Below, piece by piece: positions 1 to 8,258 of a stretch of DNA of 35,739 nucleotides. Position 1 is the first letter of the stretch. The number at the start of each line of letters is the position of its first letter. A model generated the notes under the pieces. That model worked only from the letters and a program-made list of their open reading frames with translations, was not told where the DNA came from and did not search any database. This stretch comes from Verrucomicrobiota bacterium (GTDB lineage: Bacteria; Verrucomicrobiota; Verrucomicrobiia; Palsa-1439). A program made the translations under genes and the position numbers. Where the stretch lies: positions 1 to 35,739 of the forward strand of contig PLTX01000031.1 in the NCBI GenBank assembly GCA_003164675.1, read 5' to 3'.

Positions 1-194
1 CGTTGCTGTCGATTGTGCAGATGCCGCCGGGGGTGCCGGTGGGGAGCGTGGGGATCGGGGCGGGGCGGAATGCGGGGTTGTTGGCGGTGGAGATTTTGGG
101 GGTGGGGGATGAGCGGCTGCGGGGGAAGTATGCGGAGTTCAAGGCGCGGCTGGGGGAGGAGTCGCGGGGGAAGGATGGGAGGTTGGGGGGATGA
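1..194 (+). CDS. purE: N5-carboxyaminoimidazole ribonucleotide mutase, C-terminal part (5' end outside window)
   Basis: Only the last 64 or so residues are present, read in frame from the left edge to a TGA at 192-194. The segment LSIVQMPPGVPVGSVGIG followed by RNAGLL matches the conserved C-terminal core of class I PurE, where an SIVQMPxGVPVATV motif and an xNAGLLA helix line the active-site tunnel of the octamer. PurE converts N5-CAIR to CAIR in purine synthesis in the cytoplasm. The tail after YAEFKARL is charged and unconserved, as usual. The stretch is very G-rich on the coding strand (runs of gggg, codons ending in G), more so than the downstream genes. The start and N-terminal half cannot be judged. 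Confidence 0.9.
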   Translation, partial: LLSIVQMPPGVPVGSVGIGAGRNAGLLAVEILGVGDERLRGKYAEFKARLGEESRGKDGRLGG

Positions 195-304
195 TTTTTT
201 GTGTGGCGGGGGAGGCAGGGGTTTGCACGGTTGCGGGGGAAAATGTTTTTTGAACGAAACGAAACGGGGCGGTGTCTCATCATATGAGAGTAGAAATAGA
301 AATA

Positions 305-399
305 CGTGGGTGCCCGTGAACATCCACAATGGTGGCTGCGCTTCTCCTAGCCTCACCTGGCCTCACCCAGGACACCACCGTTAGTTTGCGGGCACCCGC
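305..399 (-). ncRNA. ffs: Candidate small bacterial SRP RNA (4.5S type)
   Basis: On the - strand the 9-base arm at 389-397 pairs perfectly with 308-316 (GGGTGCCCG with CGGGCACCC). Inside lies a second helix, GGTGG (374-378) with CCACC (331-335). The apical part at 334-357 has the same length and layout as the E. coli 4.5S domain: GGUGAGG on the 5' side, GCGCAGCC on the 3' side, and a GGAG in the tetraloop position (E. coli has GGUCAGG, GGAA, AGCAGCC). Differences are the GGAG loop, an apparent A-A closing pair and a changed symmetric loop (GAGG/CGCA), so this is a candidate only. It lies directly downstream of the transglycosylase gene on the same strand. The alternative is a bidirectional terminator between purE and that gene. 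The rest of 195-304 shows nothing recognisable. Confidence 0.5.
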
Positions 400-405
400 C
401 AGTTT

Positions 406-996
406 TTAGAGGTGGCCGCGCGCTTTGTAGAATTGGTAATCCTCGACTACGTCCGTAACATAATCCCGCACCGACGGATACGTGATCGCATCGACGAACT
501 CATCTGGGGTTGTCTGCTGGGCGTGCGGGAGCCAGCGTAAGACATTGGCGTAACCTGCGTTGTATTCCGCCAAAGCGAACGGGATGCGGTCGTCGTCACC
601 CTTGTCCGGCCACCGATTCAGCGCACGCGCCAGATACCAGGTCCCGGCCTCAATATTTGCGCGCGGGTCCCACAGCAAGCTTCGCCCGTAATCGCGCCGC
701 TTGACCGCCCGCGCCCACTGTTGACCGGCGCCATCCGTTACCTGCATGAGCCCGATTTCCCCGTGGCTGCCAAAAACAAAGGGATCGAATTTGCTTTCTC
801 GTCGGATCACCGCTTTCACCAGGCACTTGTCCACACCGTACTGGGGAGCGATTTCTTCGATCAGACGGTTGAATCGTTGCTCGCGGTATGCCCATCGCCA
901 ATAGACAAACGCTGCCGACCCGACCGCCCCCAGCACCAGTATCAGGGCCAGCCAGTTCCCAACCCGCTCCAGTTTCTTCGCTCTCCGGCGTGACAC
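406..996 (-). CDS. Membrane-anchored lytic transglycosylase (SLT domain)
   Basis: The protein begins with a basic stretch (SRRRAKKLER), then one hydrophobic segment (about residues 14-33), then a soluble SLT domain of about 150 residues. The SLT signatures are clear: RRESKFDP with the catalytic Glu, GEIGLMQV, an ANIEAGTWYLA helix and AEYNAG near the end. Such enzymes cleave the MurNAc-GlcNAc bond of peptidoglycan with 1,6-anhydro product formation, here probably at the periplasmic face of the inner membrane. I chose GTG at 996 because it gives a normal N-in anchor. A TTG at 1023 would add nine residues, and neither has a good ribosome site. It follows the HAD gene by 72 bases on the same strand. 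Confidence 0.88.
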   Translation of the reverse strand: MSRRRAKKLERVGNWLALILVLGAVGSAAFVYWRWAYREQRFNRLIEEIAPQYGVDKCLVKAVIRRESKFDPFVFGSHGEIGLMQVTDGAGQQWARAVKRRDYGRSLLWDPRANIEAGTWYLARALNRWPDKGDDDRIPFALAEYNAGYANVLRWLPHAQQTTPDEFVDAITYPSVRDYVTDVVEDYQFYKARGHL

Positions 997-1068
997 GTGT
1001 GGAGTATAACGCAAGCTTGGCAATGGAGTAATGGAGTTTTCGACGAGAATGCCTGGCCCAACGGCGGG

Positions 1069-1569
1069 TCAGGTCAACTCTTCGATGGCGGCGGGCAACT
1101 CTCGGAGGGATTGGATCGACCGAATCGAGAACGATCTCGAATGGGTCTCTTGCTTCCAGTTGAACCAGATCGCGTGAATGCCGACACGTAGCGGCCCAAG
1201 AACGTCTTGCTCCAATGAGTCACCAATCATGACCAACTCATTCTTCTGTGCGCCGAGTCCGGCGAGTACCGCATCCCAAAACTCCGGCTCGCTCTTCTTG
1301 TAGCCCAACTCCGTGAAGCAGAAGATCTCATCGATAAACGCATTCAGCCCGACCCGCTCCAGCGCGCGCACAACATCGGGTTTCTTCGATACAATCGCGT
1401 TCGTCGCGATGGCAATGCGACAGCTCTTCGCCAATTGTGTAAGAACCTCGCGGGCGCCATCGATGGTGCGAACCTCCGGCCAGTTCGCCATGGGAACATC
1501 CAAAGGTCCGGCTTCGGACATCAACGTGTCACCCCAATCAAATATCACGAACCGCAGCTTCACGTTCAC
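1069..1569 (-). CDS. HAD-superfamily hydrolase
   Basis: This is a compact haloacid dehalogenase-fold protein of 166 residues. Motif I is FDWGDTL near the N-terminus (nucleophile Asp, with acid/base Asp two residues later). Motif II is IAIATNA, with the helix holding SKKPDVVRAL behind it. A lysine sits in LGYKKSEPEFW, and motif IV is VMIGDSLEQDVLG. The cap region between motifs I and II is short, so the substrate is probably a small phosphorylated metabolite, which cannot be named from sequence. The start is GTG at 1569, and a second GTG two codons later (1563) is equally possible. It is divergent from priA and upstream of the transglycosylase gene on the same strand. Confidence 0.87.
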   Translation of the reverse strand: MNVKLRFVIFDWGDTLMSEAGPLDVPMANWPEVRTIDGAREVLTQLAKSCRIAIATNAIVSKKPDVVRALERVGLNAFIDEIFCFTELGYKKSEPEFWDAVLAGLGAQKNELVMIGDSLEQDVLGPLRVGIHAIWFNWKQETHSRSFSIRSIQSLRELPAAIEELT

Positions 1570-1724
1570 AGTAATTTAGGATCCAGCCGACGAATGTGTG
1601 TCCCAGACCCGTCTGGTCCGCCATGTCACGACGACAGCAAACCACAAGTACGTACCCAGACCAATCGAAGGGTGAGGTCTCTGTCCAAGTCGGTGGTACC
1701 TATCCCTCACATGATCACAAACGC

Positions 1725-1754
1725 CTGACAGTTCCCAGTCTCGTGTAGTATGCT
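1725..1754 (+). promoter_or_regulatory. Possible priA promoter placing transcription start at the ATG
   Basis: CTGACA (1725-1730) and TATGCT (1749-1754) are separated by 18 bases. The start codon of priA follows only six bases after the -10-like box, so an RNA from this promoter would be leaderless or nearly so. That agrees with the absence of any Shine-Dalgarno sequence before the ATG at 1761. The rest of the 1570-1760 intergenic gap, which must also hold the divergent HAD promoter, shows nothing else I can name. Confidence 0.35.
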
Positions 1755-1760
1755 ATTGTC

Positions 1761-3980
1761 ATGGGCAACTGCGTCGCCAGAATTGTGGTCGATCTCGCAT
1801 TGGACCGCGAGTTTGATTATCGCATCCCGCCGCAATTGGCGGGCGCGGTGCAGATCGGCTCGCGGGTGGCGGTGCCATTTGGCAAATCAACGGCACAGGG
1901 ATATGTCGTTGGTCTGGCTGACAACTCTGCGTATCCGCATTTGAAAGAGATCGCGGAGGTCATCGGCAAGAAACCGCTGCTCGGCGACAAAATTCTCGAA
2001 CTCACCCGCTGGATGGGCAAGTACTATTTCTGTCCTGTCGAGCTGTGCGTGAAATGCGCGCTGCCGGAAGTCGTGCGCAAGGCGAAAATCAGTTGGAAGG
2101 AACGCCAGTACGTCAAGCCGGGCAGGATTTCATCGGAAGATCTCGCCAAACTCAGGAAACGCGCGCCGAAACAGGCCCGGGCGCTCGACATTCTGCAGAA
2201 ATCCGAAGGCATGTTCGTGTTCAAGCTGCTGAAGCTCGCGGACACGGATGCTGCCGCAGTCAAGAGACTCGCCGAGAAGGGGTTCGTCCAACTCAGCGAG
2301 CAGGTGGATGAACGCGACCCGTTCGGCGGCGAGGTGTTCCTTCCCACAACGCCGTTGTCTCTCACGCCCGATCAGCAGAAAGCGTTGGAACTTTGCACGG
2401 CAGCGATTGATCAGCCTTCCTCCTCATCGCCCATTTTGATTCACGGCGTCACCGGCAGCGGCAAGACCGAGGTTTATCTCCAAGCCATCGAGCACGCGCT
2501 GCATCAGGGCAAGGACTCGATTGTGCTTGTGCCCGAGATTTCACTCACGCCGCAGACCGTCGAGCGGTTCCGCGCGCGGTTTCAGAATCAGCAGATCACC
2601 GTGTTGCACAGCAATCTCGGTGCGGGCGAGCGGCATGATCAGTGGCACAAAATTCGCGATGGCCAATCGCACATCGTCATCGGCGCGCGCTCGGCGGTGT
2701 TCGCTCCCGTGCAGGCGCTGGGGCTGATCGTCATCGACGAGGAACACGAGACCAGCTACAAGCAGGACGAAGCGCCGCGCTACAACGCCCGCGACATCGC
2801 GGTCATGCGCGCCAAAATCGAGCGCGCGGCAGTCGTGCTCGGTTCGGCCACGCCATCGCTGGAATCCTTCTACAACGCCCGCCGTGGACGCTACACTTTG
2901 GCCACTCTGCCGTCACGCGTCGACAACAAGAAGATGCCGGTCATGCGCATTGTCGATATGCGTCAGGAGGTAATCCGACAAAAGGGACGCTACGTTCTCT
3001 CGTGCAAGCTGCGCGATGCCATCCGGGCGCGTCTCGACAAACACGAACAGGTAATTCTTTTCCTCAATCGCCGCGGGTACGCCACGCATATGTTCTGTCC
3101 GAAGTGCGGGCATATTGCCAAGTGCCCGAACTGTAGCGTGTCTCTTACCTATCATCGCAAAGCCGGGCAGCTTCTCTGTCACCTCTGCGGGTACGTTGGC
3201 GGCGTGCCGAAAAACTGTCCCGAATGCCACGATCCTGCCATTCGGTACGCAGGCATGGGAACGGAAAAGGTCGAGTCGGCCATTCAAAACGCGTTTCCGA
3301 AGGCCCGTGTGCAGCGGATGGATTCGGACATGATGACGCGCAAAACCCTGTACCGCGAAATCCTCGGCGCGTTCCGCGTGGGCAAGATCGACATTCTGGT
3401 CGGCACGCAAATGATTGCGAAGGGGCTGCACTTTCCGAACGTGACGCTCGTGGGTATCATCTACGCGGACATGGCATTGCATCTACCAGATTTCCGGGCC
3501 GGGGAGCGAACGTTTCAACTACTTGTTCAGGTCGCGGGCCGCGCCGGCCGCGGCGACGTCGAGGGTGAAGTCATCGTGCAAAGCTTTACGCCGTTTCACT
3601 CCGCGGTCCAATACGCCCGCCAGCATGATTTTGTCGGCTTTTACGAACAGGAAATCGAGTTTCGCGAGCAGTTGCGATATCCTCCCGTGTCGCGCCTCAT
3701 CTGCATCACGGCGCGCAGCCGCAGTGAAGCGAAGGCGAGCTTTTATGCTCAGGCGTTGACGCGCGAACTGGAGAAGCGTGTCCCCGACACGCTGGGCATC
3801 GTCGCCGGCCCGACGCCCGCGCCGCTGGCGAAAGTGCAGAATCAGTACCGTTTCCAAATTATGCTGCGCACGCAACACATCATGCAGGTCGTCGAATCTC
3901 TCAATCAGGTGCTCGCAAACCTTAAGCCCCCGGAGGATGTCAGCGTCGCCGTGGACGTCGACCCCCTGTCACTACTATGA
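1761..3980 (+). CDS. priA: Primosomal replication restart helicase PriA
   Basis: At 739 residues this is normal length. PriA recognises stalled or repaired forks and starts reloading of the replicative helicase. The N-terminal 3'-DNA binding and winged-helix parts occupy about residues 1-200 (ALDREFDYRIP, GSRVAVPFG). The superfamily 2 helicase core follows, with Walker A HGVTGSGKTEVY, Walker B VIDEEHETSYKQ and the GSATPS motif. The PriA-specific zinc module is intact with CPKCGH, CPNC, CHLCG and NCPEC pairs, giving eight cysteines. The second helicase lobe carries GTQMIAKGLHFP and QVAGRAGRG. The ATG has no ribosome site. The TGA stop overlaps the next gene's ATG as ATGA. Confidence 0.98.
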   Translation: MGNCVARIVVDLALDREFDYRIPPQLAGAVQIGSRVAVPFGKSTAQGYVVGLADNSAYPHLKEIAEVIGKKPLLGDKILELTRWMGKYYFCPVELCVKCALPEVVRKAKISWKERQYVKPGRISSEDLAKLRKRAPKQARALDILQKSEGMFVFKLLKLADTDAAAVKRLAEKGFVQLSEQVDERDPFGGEVFLPTTPLSLTPDQQKALELCTAAIDQPSSSSPILIHGVTGSGKTEVYLQAIEHALHQGKDSIVLVPEISLTPQTVERFRARFQNQQITVLHSNLGAGERHDQWHKIRDGQSHIVIGARSAVFAPVQALGLIVIDEEHETSYKQDEAPRYNARDIAVMRAKIERAAVVLGSATPSLESFYNARRGRYTLATLPSRVDNKKMPVMRIVDMRQEVIRQKGRYVLSCKLRDAIRARLDKHEQVILFLNRRGYATHMFCPKCGHIAKCPNCSVSLTYHRKAGQLLCHLCGYVGGVPKNCPECHDPAIRYAGMGTEKVESAIQNAFPKARVQRMDSDMMTRKTLYREILGAFRVGKIDILVGTQMIAKGLHFPNVTLVGIIYADMALHLPDFRAGERTFQLLVQVAGRAGRGDVEGEVIVQSFTPFHSAVQYARQHDFVGFYEQEIEFREQLRYPPVSRLICITARSRSEAKASFYAQALTRELEKRVPDTLGIVAGPTPAPLAKVQNQYRFQIMLRTQHIMQVVESLNQVLANLKPPEDVSVAVDVDPLSLL

Positions 3981-5194
3981 GCCATCGTACCAAAATGTGT
4001 ATCGCGGTGTTCGGCGTGGCGGTGGTGCTGCGGCTCATCTGTCTGGCGTATTGGATGCCGAAGCTAAACCCCGATGTCGACATGGACTCGTACCGTTCTC
4101 TGGCGCGCAACGTGGTGGCGGGAAAAGGCTTTGTCGCTGCTGGCCCGGATAGCCGGGAAATGCCCGATGTGGGACGCCCGCCTTTATATCCGCTGTTCCT
4201 CGCGAGCTTGATCAAATTGGGCGGAGACCGCTTGGGCGTTTTCCTGACCGTGCAATGCGTGTTGTGGGGAGTGATTTCCTGGCTGACGATATTGCTCGCG
4301 GCGCGGTGGTTGTCTTGGAACCGTGCCATGGTCGCCGGATTGCTGGTCGCTCTTGACCCCAACGCGGTCATGCGCGGACTGGATTTGCGCACGGAAACGC
4401 TGTTCACGCTTATGTTGCTGGGCGGCACGTGCATACTGGCATGGCGCAACGAGCGGCCATGGGACTGGTTTTGGACAGGTCTGCTGTGGTCGTTGACAAG
4501 TCTGTGCCGGCCCATCGCCATGTGGTTATGGGTCATCGCGCTGATCCTGACAATTGTTTGGCATCGGCGAGCGGCGTGCTTCGCAATGTTTCTCGTCGGG
4601 TTTCTGCCACTCATCGGGATTTGGGTGGCACGAAATGCTGCGCTGACCGGAAAATGTTTCTTCTCGAGCAATTCGGCGGATTATTTTTTGCTCTCATGGG
4701 CCGCGGGCGTCGACGCCGACCGGAGAGGAATCGATGTCGTTACTGTGCAAAACGAATTCAGACATGGAGTTGGCACCGCCGAATTCTTCGATGATCGCGA
4801 ATCGTTCGCGCGTCGACTGGAGAACTCTTCCCGCATGTCCCGCCAGATTGTGTTGTCCGCCCCGCTGATCGCGCTGAAGGAAGCGGTGCTGGGATGCGGG
4901 AAACTCCTGCTCGGGCCCGGACAACGGACGTTGGAACCCTCGTTGCTCAAGCCGGAGCCGCCATCGCACTGGTGGCCACCATTGTACAGTCTCGCGCTGC
5001 TCGTGGTGATTGTATTGAGCATGATCGGGATGTGCAAGCTGGGGCAGTCGGCACTGCTGCCAGGAATCTTATTGTTGTACTTCGTCGCGCTGGCAGCAAG
5101 CCCGGTGACCTACAGCCGGTATCGTGTGCCTATCACACCCTTGCTGGCGGTGCTGGCCGTGGCGGGCGCGTGTGGATCGGAAAAGAAGACGTGA
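3977..5194 (+). CDS. GT-C type polytopic membrane glycosyltransferase (GT39/ArnT-like)
   Basis: This 405-residue protein is almost entirely hydrophobic helices, about ten. The first helix is followed by a periplasmic loop with DVDMDSYRSLARNVVAGKG and then GRPPLYPLFLA. That arrangement (acidic residues after TM1, a Y-x-x-LA-x-N motif, then a PPLYP segment) is typical of lipid-phosphate-sugar dependent GT-C enzymes such as the GT39/PMT and ArnT group. The family moves a sugar from a polyprenyl carrier to protein, lipid A or polysaccharide, and the acceptor here cannot be told. It overlaps priA by four bases and bioD by four (GTGA), so the three are probably translated from one mRNA although they have no functional link. 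Confidence 0.78.
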   Translation: MSHRTKMCIAVFGVAVVLRLICLAYWMPKLNPDVDMDSYRSLARNVVAGKGFVAAGPDSREMPDVGRPPLYPLFLASLIKLGGDRLGVFLTVQCVLWGVISWLTILLAARWLSWNRAMVAGLLVALDPNAVMRGLDLRTETLFTLMLLGGTCILAWRNERPWDWFWTGLLWSLTSLCRPIAMWLWVIALILTIVWHRRAACFAMFLVGFLPLIGIWVARNAALTGKCFFSSNSADYFLLSWAAGVDADRRGIDVVTVQNEFRHGVGTAEFFDDRESFARRLENSSRMSRQIVLSAPLIALKEAVLGCGKLLLGPGQRTLEPSLLKPEPPSHWWPPLYSLALLVVIVLSMIGMCKLGQSALLPGILLLYFVALAASPVTYSRYRVPITPLLAVLAVAGACGSEKKT

Positions 5195-5859
5195 GTGCGG
5201 GACTTTTCATTACCGGAACCGACACTGATGTCGGCAAAACGCATGTCACCGTAGCGTTGCTGGCCGAGTTGCGTCGTCGCGGCGTCCGCGCGGCAGCGTT
5301 CAAGCCGATCACGTGCGGCGCTGGTGGAAGACACGACGCCGAAATTTACGCGGCCATCATGAAGCACGAGCAACCCATCGACGTGATCAACCCCATCTAT
5401 CTCCGCCGCCCGCTCGCGCCGAGCATCGCGGCGCGGCTTGAACACAAACGCATCGACCTCCGCCGTATTCGTGAATGTTACCGGCAATTGGCTTCCACGT
5501 ACTCCATTGTGCTCGTGGAAGGAGCAGGTGGATTGTTGGTGCCGATACGTGACACGTATTTCGTGGCAGACCTGGCCGGGTCATTGAAGCTGCCCCTGCT
5601 CGTGGTCGCGCGTCTCGGTTTGGGAACGATCAATCACAGTCTGTTGACCGTTAACGAGGCGCGAGCCAACGGCTTGACGGTGCGCGGGATAATCCTGAAC
5701 GATACGGTCGGCGGAAAACGCGACCAGGCGGCAGGAACCAACATCAAGACCGTGCCCGAACTGTGCAACACGCCATTGCTGGGTGTCATGCCGCATGGAA
5801 CGAGAGGTCGTGAGACTGCCGCGCGCCAGATCTGCGACCGACTTTTCGGCAGGGCGTGA
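5191..5859 (+). CDS. bioD: ATP-dependent dethiobiotin synthetase
   Basis: BioD closes the ureido ring of dethiobiotin from DAPA, CO2 and ATP, the penultimate step of biotin synthesis. The P-loop is FITGTDTDVGKTHV at the N-terminus, with the substrate-binding KPITCG after it and the conserved EGAGGLLVPI about residue 110. A deviant GTG start at 5191 overlaps the previous stop (GTGA), with a weak AGAAG before it. This gives 222 residues, normal for the family. Upstream in-frame sequence is antisense-like to the glycosyltransferase and was not used. No other bio gene lies in the window. The end is 14 bases from the convergent M23 gene. Confidence 0.95.
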   Translation: MSAGLFITGTDTDVGKTHVTVALLAELRRRGVRAAAFKPITCGAGGRHDAEIYAAIMKHEQPIDVINPIYLRRPLAPSIAARLEHKRIDLRRIRECYRQLASTYSIVLVEGAGGLLVPIRDTYFVADLAGSLKLPLLVVARLGLGTINHSLLTVNEARANGLTVRGIILNDTVGGKRDQAAGTNIKTVPELCNTPLLGVMPHGTRGRETAARQICDRLFGRA

Positions 5860-5873
5860 TCGGGTGCTTGAGC

Positions 5874-6503
5874 TTATGGTCCGGGCGGCAAGAACCGCTT
5901 CAAGAATTCCACTGGATCGTAGGATCGTCCGTCCGTGTCCCTCACTTCAAAATGCAGGTGGGGGGCGATGGCCATCCAGTTGCGCGCGTCGGCGCTACGG
6001 CTCGTTTGCCCCATTCGACCGACCTTGGCGCCTTGCAGAATCCGTGATGACACGGTAACAGAGGGCGCTTCGGAGAGGTGGGCGTAGAGCGTGAAGAACT
6101 TCGCGCCGCCCAGTGGCCAGGCATGTTCGATGACGACGTGTTTTCCGAAGTCGGAGACGTTTTCATCCGCGACAACTTCCGCGACGGTGCCGTCGAAGAC
6201 GCAGAAAACATCGTCGAGCGGGACGAACGTGGGTTCGTCGCTCTCGAAATCCGTATTCGTTGCGCAATTGGTAAAGATAACGCGCGTGGTTCGGCCCGTC
6301 GCGGTGACCTTGACGGGTGCGATGTCGCAACCGCGATGGAATCGCTTGCCGCAGTCCCGCGTCCAACCGGGTTTGCCGTAATCCGAATTGACGCGTATGC
6401 GGGCAAAGAATTTCTCGGGCGCGTCGAAAAGAGAATGGTTCGCAGTCGGCCAGGCGATGCGCAGGCGTTCGTCATCCGGCAGGGTGAGAAACTGGTTGGT
6501 CAT
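5874..6503 (-). CDS. M23-family metallopeptidase (LytM domain), no signal peptide seen
   Basis: The 209-residue protein carries a complete LytM/peptidase M23 domain: HRGCDIAP (H-x3-D zinc ligands), FDGTVAEVV, YAHLSE and HLHFEVRD (H-x-H, catalytic and zinc). It ends with the usual DPVEFLKRFLP. Members cut peptide cross-links of peptidoglycan. Oddly, the N-terminus (MTNQFLTLPDDERLRIAWP) shows no signal peptide or membrane anchor, and the sequence between the first motif and the core is longer than usual (an insert around TNCATNTDFESDE). Its ATG overlaps the stop of the upstream TPR membrane protein (ATGA), so they are co-translated. Export might use a non-classical route, or the protein may act on other peptides. 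Confidence 0.85.
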   Translation of the reverse strand: MTNQFLTLPDDERLRIAWPTANHSLFDAPEKFFARIRVNSDYGKPGWTRDCGKRFHRGCDIAPVKVTATGRTTRVIFTNCATNTDFESDEPTFVPLDDVFCVFDGTVAEVVADENVSDFGKHVVIEHAWPLGGAKFFTLYAHLSEAPSVTVSSRILQGAKVGRMGQTSRSADARNWMAIAPHLHFEVRDTDGRSYDPVEFLKRFLPPGP

Positions 6504-7984
6504 GGCCGCTGTTGGAGGATGGCGAGGTTATGTTGCGCCTCGGCCAGGCGCGGGTTCAACGCCAGCGCCCGCTTCAGATGCTCGCGCGCGTCCGCGGTCT
6601 TTCCCTCCAGCAGACAGACCGCGCCGAGCCGGGCCTGCGCCTCGGCGAATTCGGGTTTCAAGTTGATGCACATCCGCAATTGCGCATCGGCAGTATGCCA
6701 ATCCTTTTCGCCAATGGCGCAACCGGCGAGACTGTAGTAGCCGATGGCCGATCGCGGATTCTTCTTGACGCAATCGGTCCACAAAGTTTTCGGATCTTTC
6801 CAATCGGGAATGCGCGCGAGCGTTAGCCCGACCAGGCAGATTGCCGAGAGCGAGCCGACAGTCGCCAATGCGGCTCGGTTCTTGTGTAATAGCAACGCCA
6901 CCAGCACGAAGACTCCGAGGGCCGCCACGTACAGGTACCGATCCGCGCGCAAAGTTGGATGCGGCACGAGTTGCAGCACGGGCGCCAGACAGATGAGAAA
7001 CCAGGCCAGCGCGAATGCCGACCAACGGCGGAGAGGGCGCTCCCACAACAGCAGCGCAGCCCACACAATGAATAACAGCAGGGCCATGAGTACACCTGTG
7101 TTGGCGAGGCTGTTCGCGGTCGTGACGGTGTAATGATTGCTCAATTGTGTCGGCCAGAACAACGTCTTCAGATAAAGCCCGACAACCTTGATCATTGTCA
7201 GAATTCCCTCGCTCACGCTACGAAATGGCCGGACGAGTTGACCTGACTGCGCGTGACCGAGCGCGCGCAGGATCGCCGCGAACGCCGTCGGCACGAAAAA
7301 CAGCCACGTTCGGCGGAGCGCCTCCGTGAATCGCGTGCGGCGCAGGCAGAGTTCGTAGGCGATCAACAGGCCGGGCATCACGATCACCAGCGCATGGGTC
7401 AACGCTGCGAGCAGGAACAATCCCAGCGCCGCCAACCGCCATCGTGTGCCGCGTTTTGAGTCAACTGCTTTGAGGTAGGCCAGCCAGGCGAGCAAAAAGA
7501 AGAATGTCCCGAGGACGCATTTGCGCTCGGCGATCCACGCGACGGTTTCGACCTGCACGGGGTGCCAGCCGAACCACGCTCCGGCCAACAACGCCACACC
7601 GAGCGTTTCCGTCCACCGCCATACGAGCAACACGGCGAGGAACACGTTGGCGCCATGCAACAGGGTTTGGGTCACGTGATAACCGAAGAACTGGCCCCGC
7701 CACACCGCATGATCGATGGCGAGGCTGATATAGGTGAGGGGATAGTAGTCCGTCGAGAACGGAGCGGTGAAAATCTGTTTCAATCCCGCCGCCGGGGACA
7801 TGACCACGAGCGGGTTGTGCAACACATTCTCGTCATCGTCCCAACCCAGCATCTGGTCCTGCCACGTCGGCGCGAACAGCGCGACGGTGAGCAACCCCAG
7901 CACCGCCGCGGCGACGATGACGCGTCGGGGAATACGCCCGGGCTCGCTGGCTGCTCCATCGTCTGGCAATGTTGCTGACTTCAC
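6500..7984 (-). CDS. Tmtc-like polytopic membrane protein with C-terminal TPR repeats
   Basis: From residue 20 or so there are about ten hydrophobic helices. The first extracytoplasmic loop holds GWDDDENVLHNPLV, the W-D-D/E signature of Tmtc/GT-C proteins. The C-terminal 110 residues are soluble TPR repeats (RSAIGYYSLAGCAIGEKDWHTA, FAEAQARLGAVCLLEGKTADA, LAEAQHNLAILQQ). A short ARIPDWKDPKTLWTDCV linker joins membrane and TPR parts, which is characteristic of this bacterial family. The function is probably sugar transfer to exported proteins, with TPRs as acceptor-binding arm, by analogy only. I used GTG at 7984. The frame stays open to 8149 but that extension is arginine-rich and not family-like. 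Between 7985 and 8258 I see no gene. Confidence 0.8.
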   Translation of the reverse strand: MKSATLPDDGAASEPGRIPRRVIVAAAVLGLLTVALFAPTWQDQMLGWDDDENVLHNPLVVMSPAAGLKQIFTAPFSTDYYPLTYISLAIDHAVWRGQFFGYHVTQTLLHGANVFLAVLLVWRWTETLGVALLAGAWFGWHPVQVETVAWIAERKCVLGTFFFLLAWLAYLKAVDSKRGTRWRLAALGLFLLAALTHALVIVMPGLLIAYELCLRRTRFTEALRRTWLFFVPTAFAAILRALGHAQSGQLVRPFRSVSEGILTMIKVVGLYLKTLFWPTQLSNHYTVTTANSLANTGVLMALLLFIVWAALLLWERPLRRWSAFALAWFLICLAPVLQLVPHPTLRADRYLYVAALGVFVLVALLLHKNRAALATVGSLSAICLVGLTLARIPDWKDPKTLWTDCVKKNPRSAIGYYSLAGCAIGEKDWHTADAQLRMCINLKPEFAEAQARLGAVCLLEGKTADAREHLKRALALNPRLAEAQHNLAILQQRP

Positions 7985-8258
7985 GGTCAGCGAGTGTAGC
8001 AACCGCCGGGAACAATGGGCAATGGAAACCCGCCGCCCCCGCTTTGGTGGTGCAAGCCGAGTCCGACGAGGTGCGCCAAATATGCGCCCGCTGTCACTCA
8101 CCCGCGACAGCAGATGGCAAGCTGGGATCAAGAGGTTCATGCATCGCAACGTTTATCCGCTCAGGGACGCAGCCGCTGCTATTGGCGGGTTGGACGGAGA
8201 ACTAATCTACAATTGTTATAATGATTAGGCGTAACCCCGATTACACCCAGATTCTCGT

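Noticed and set aside
195-304. A + strand gene or leader after purE
   Set aside because: The short frames here have no motif, and composition changes abruptly. I see only a weak CTCAT/ATGAG hairpin.
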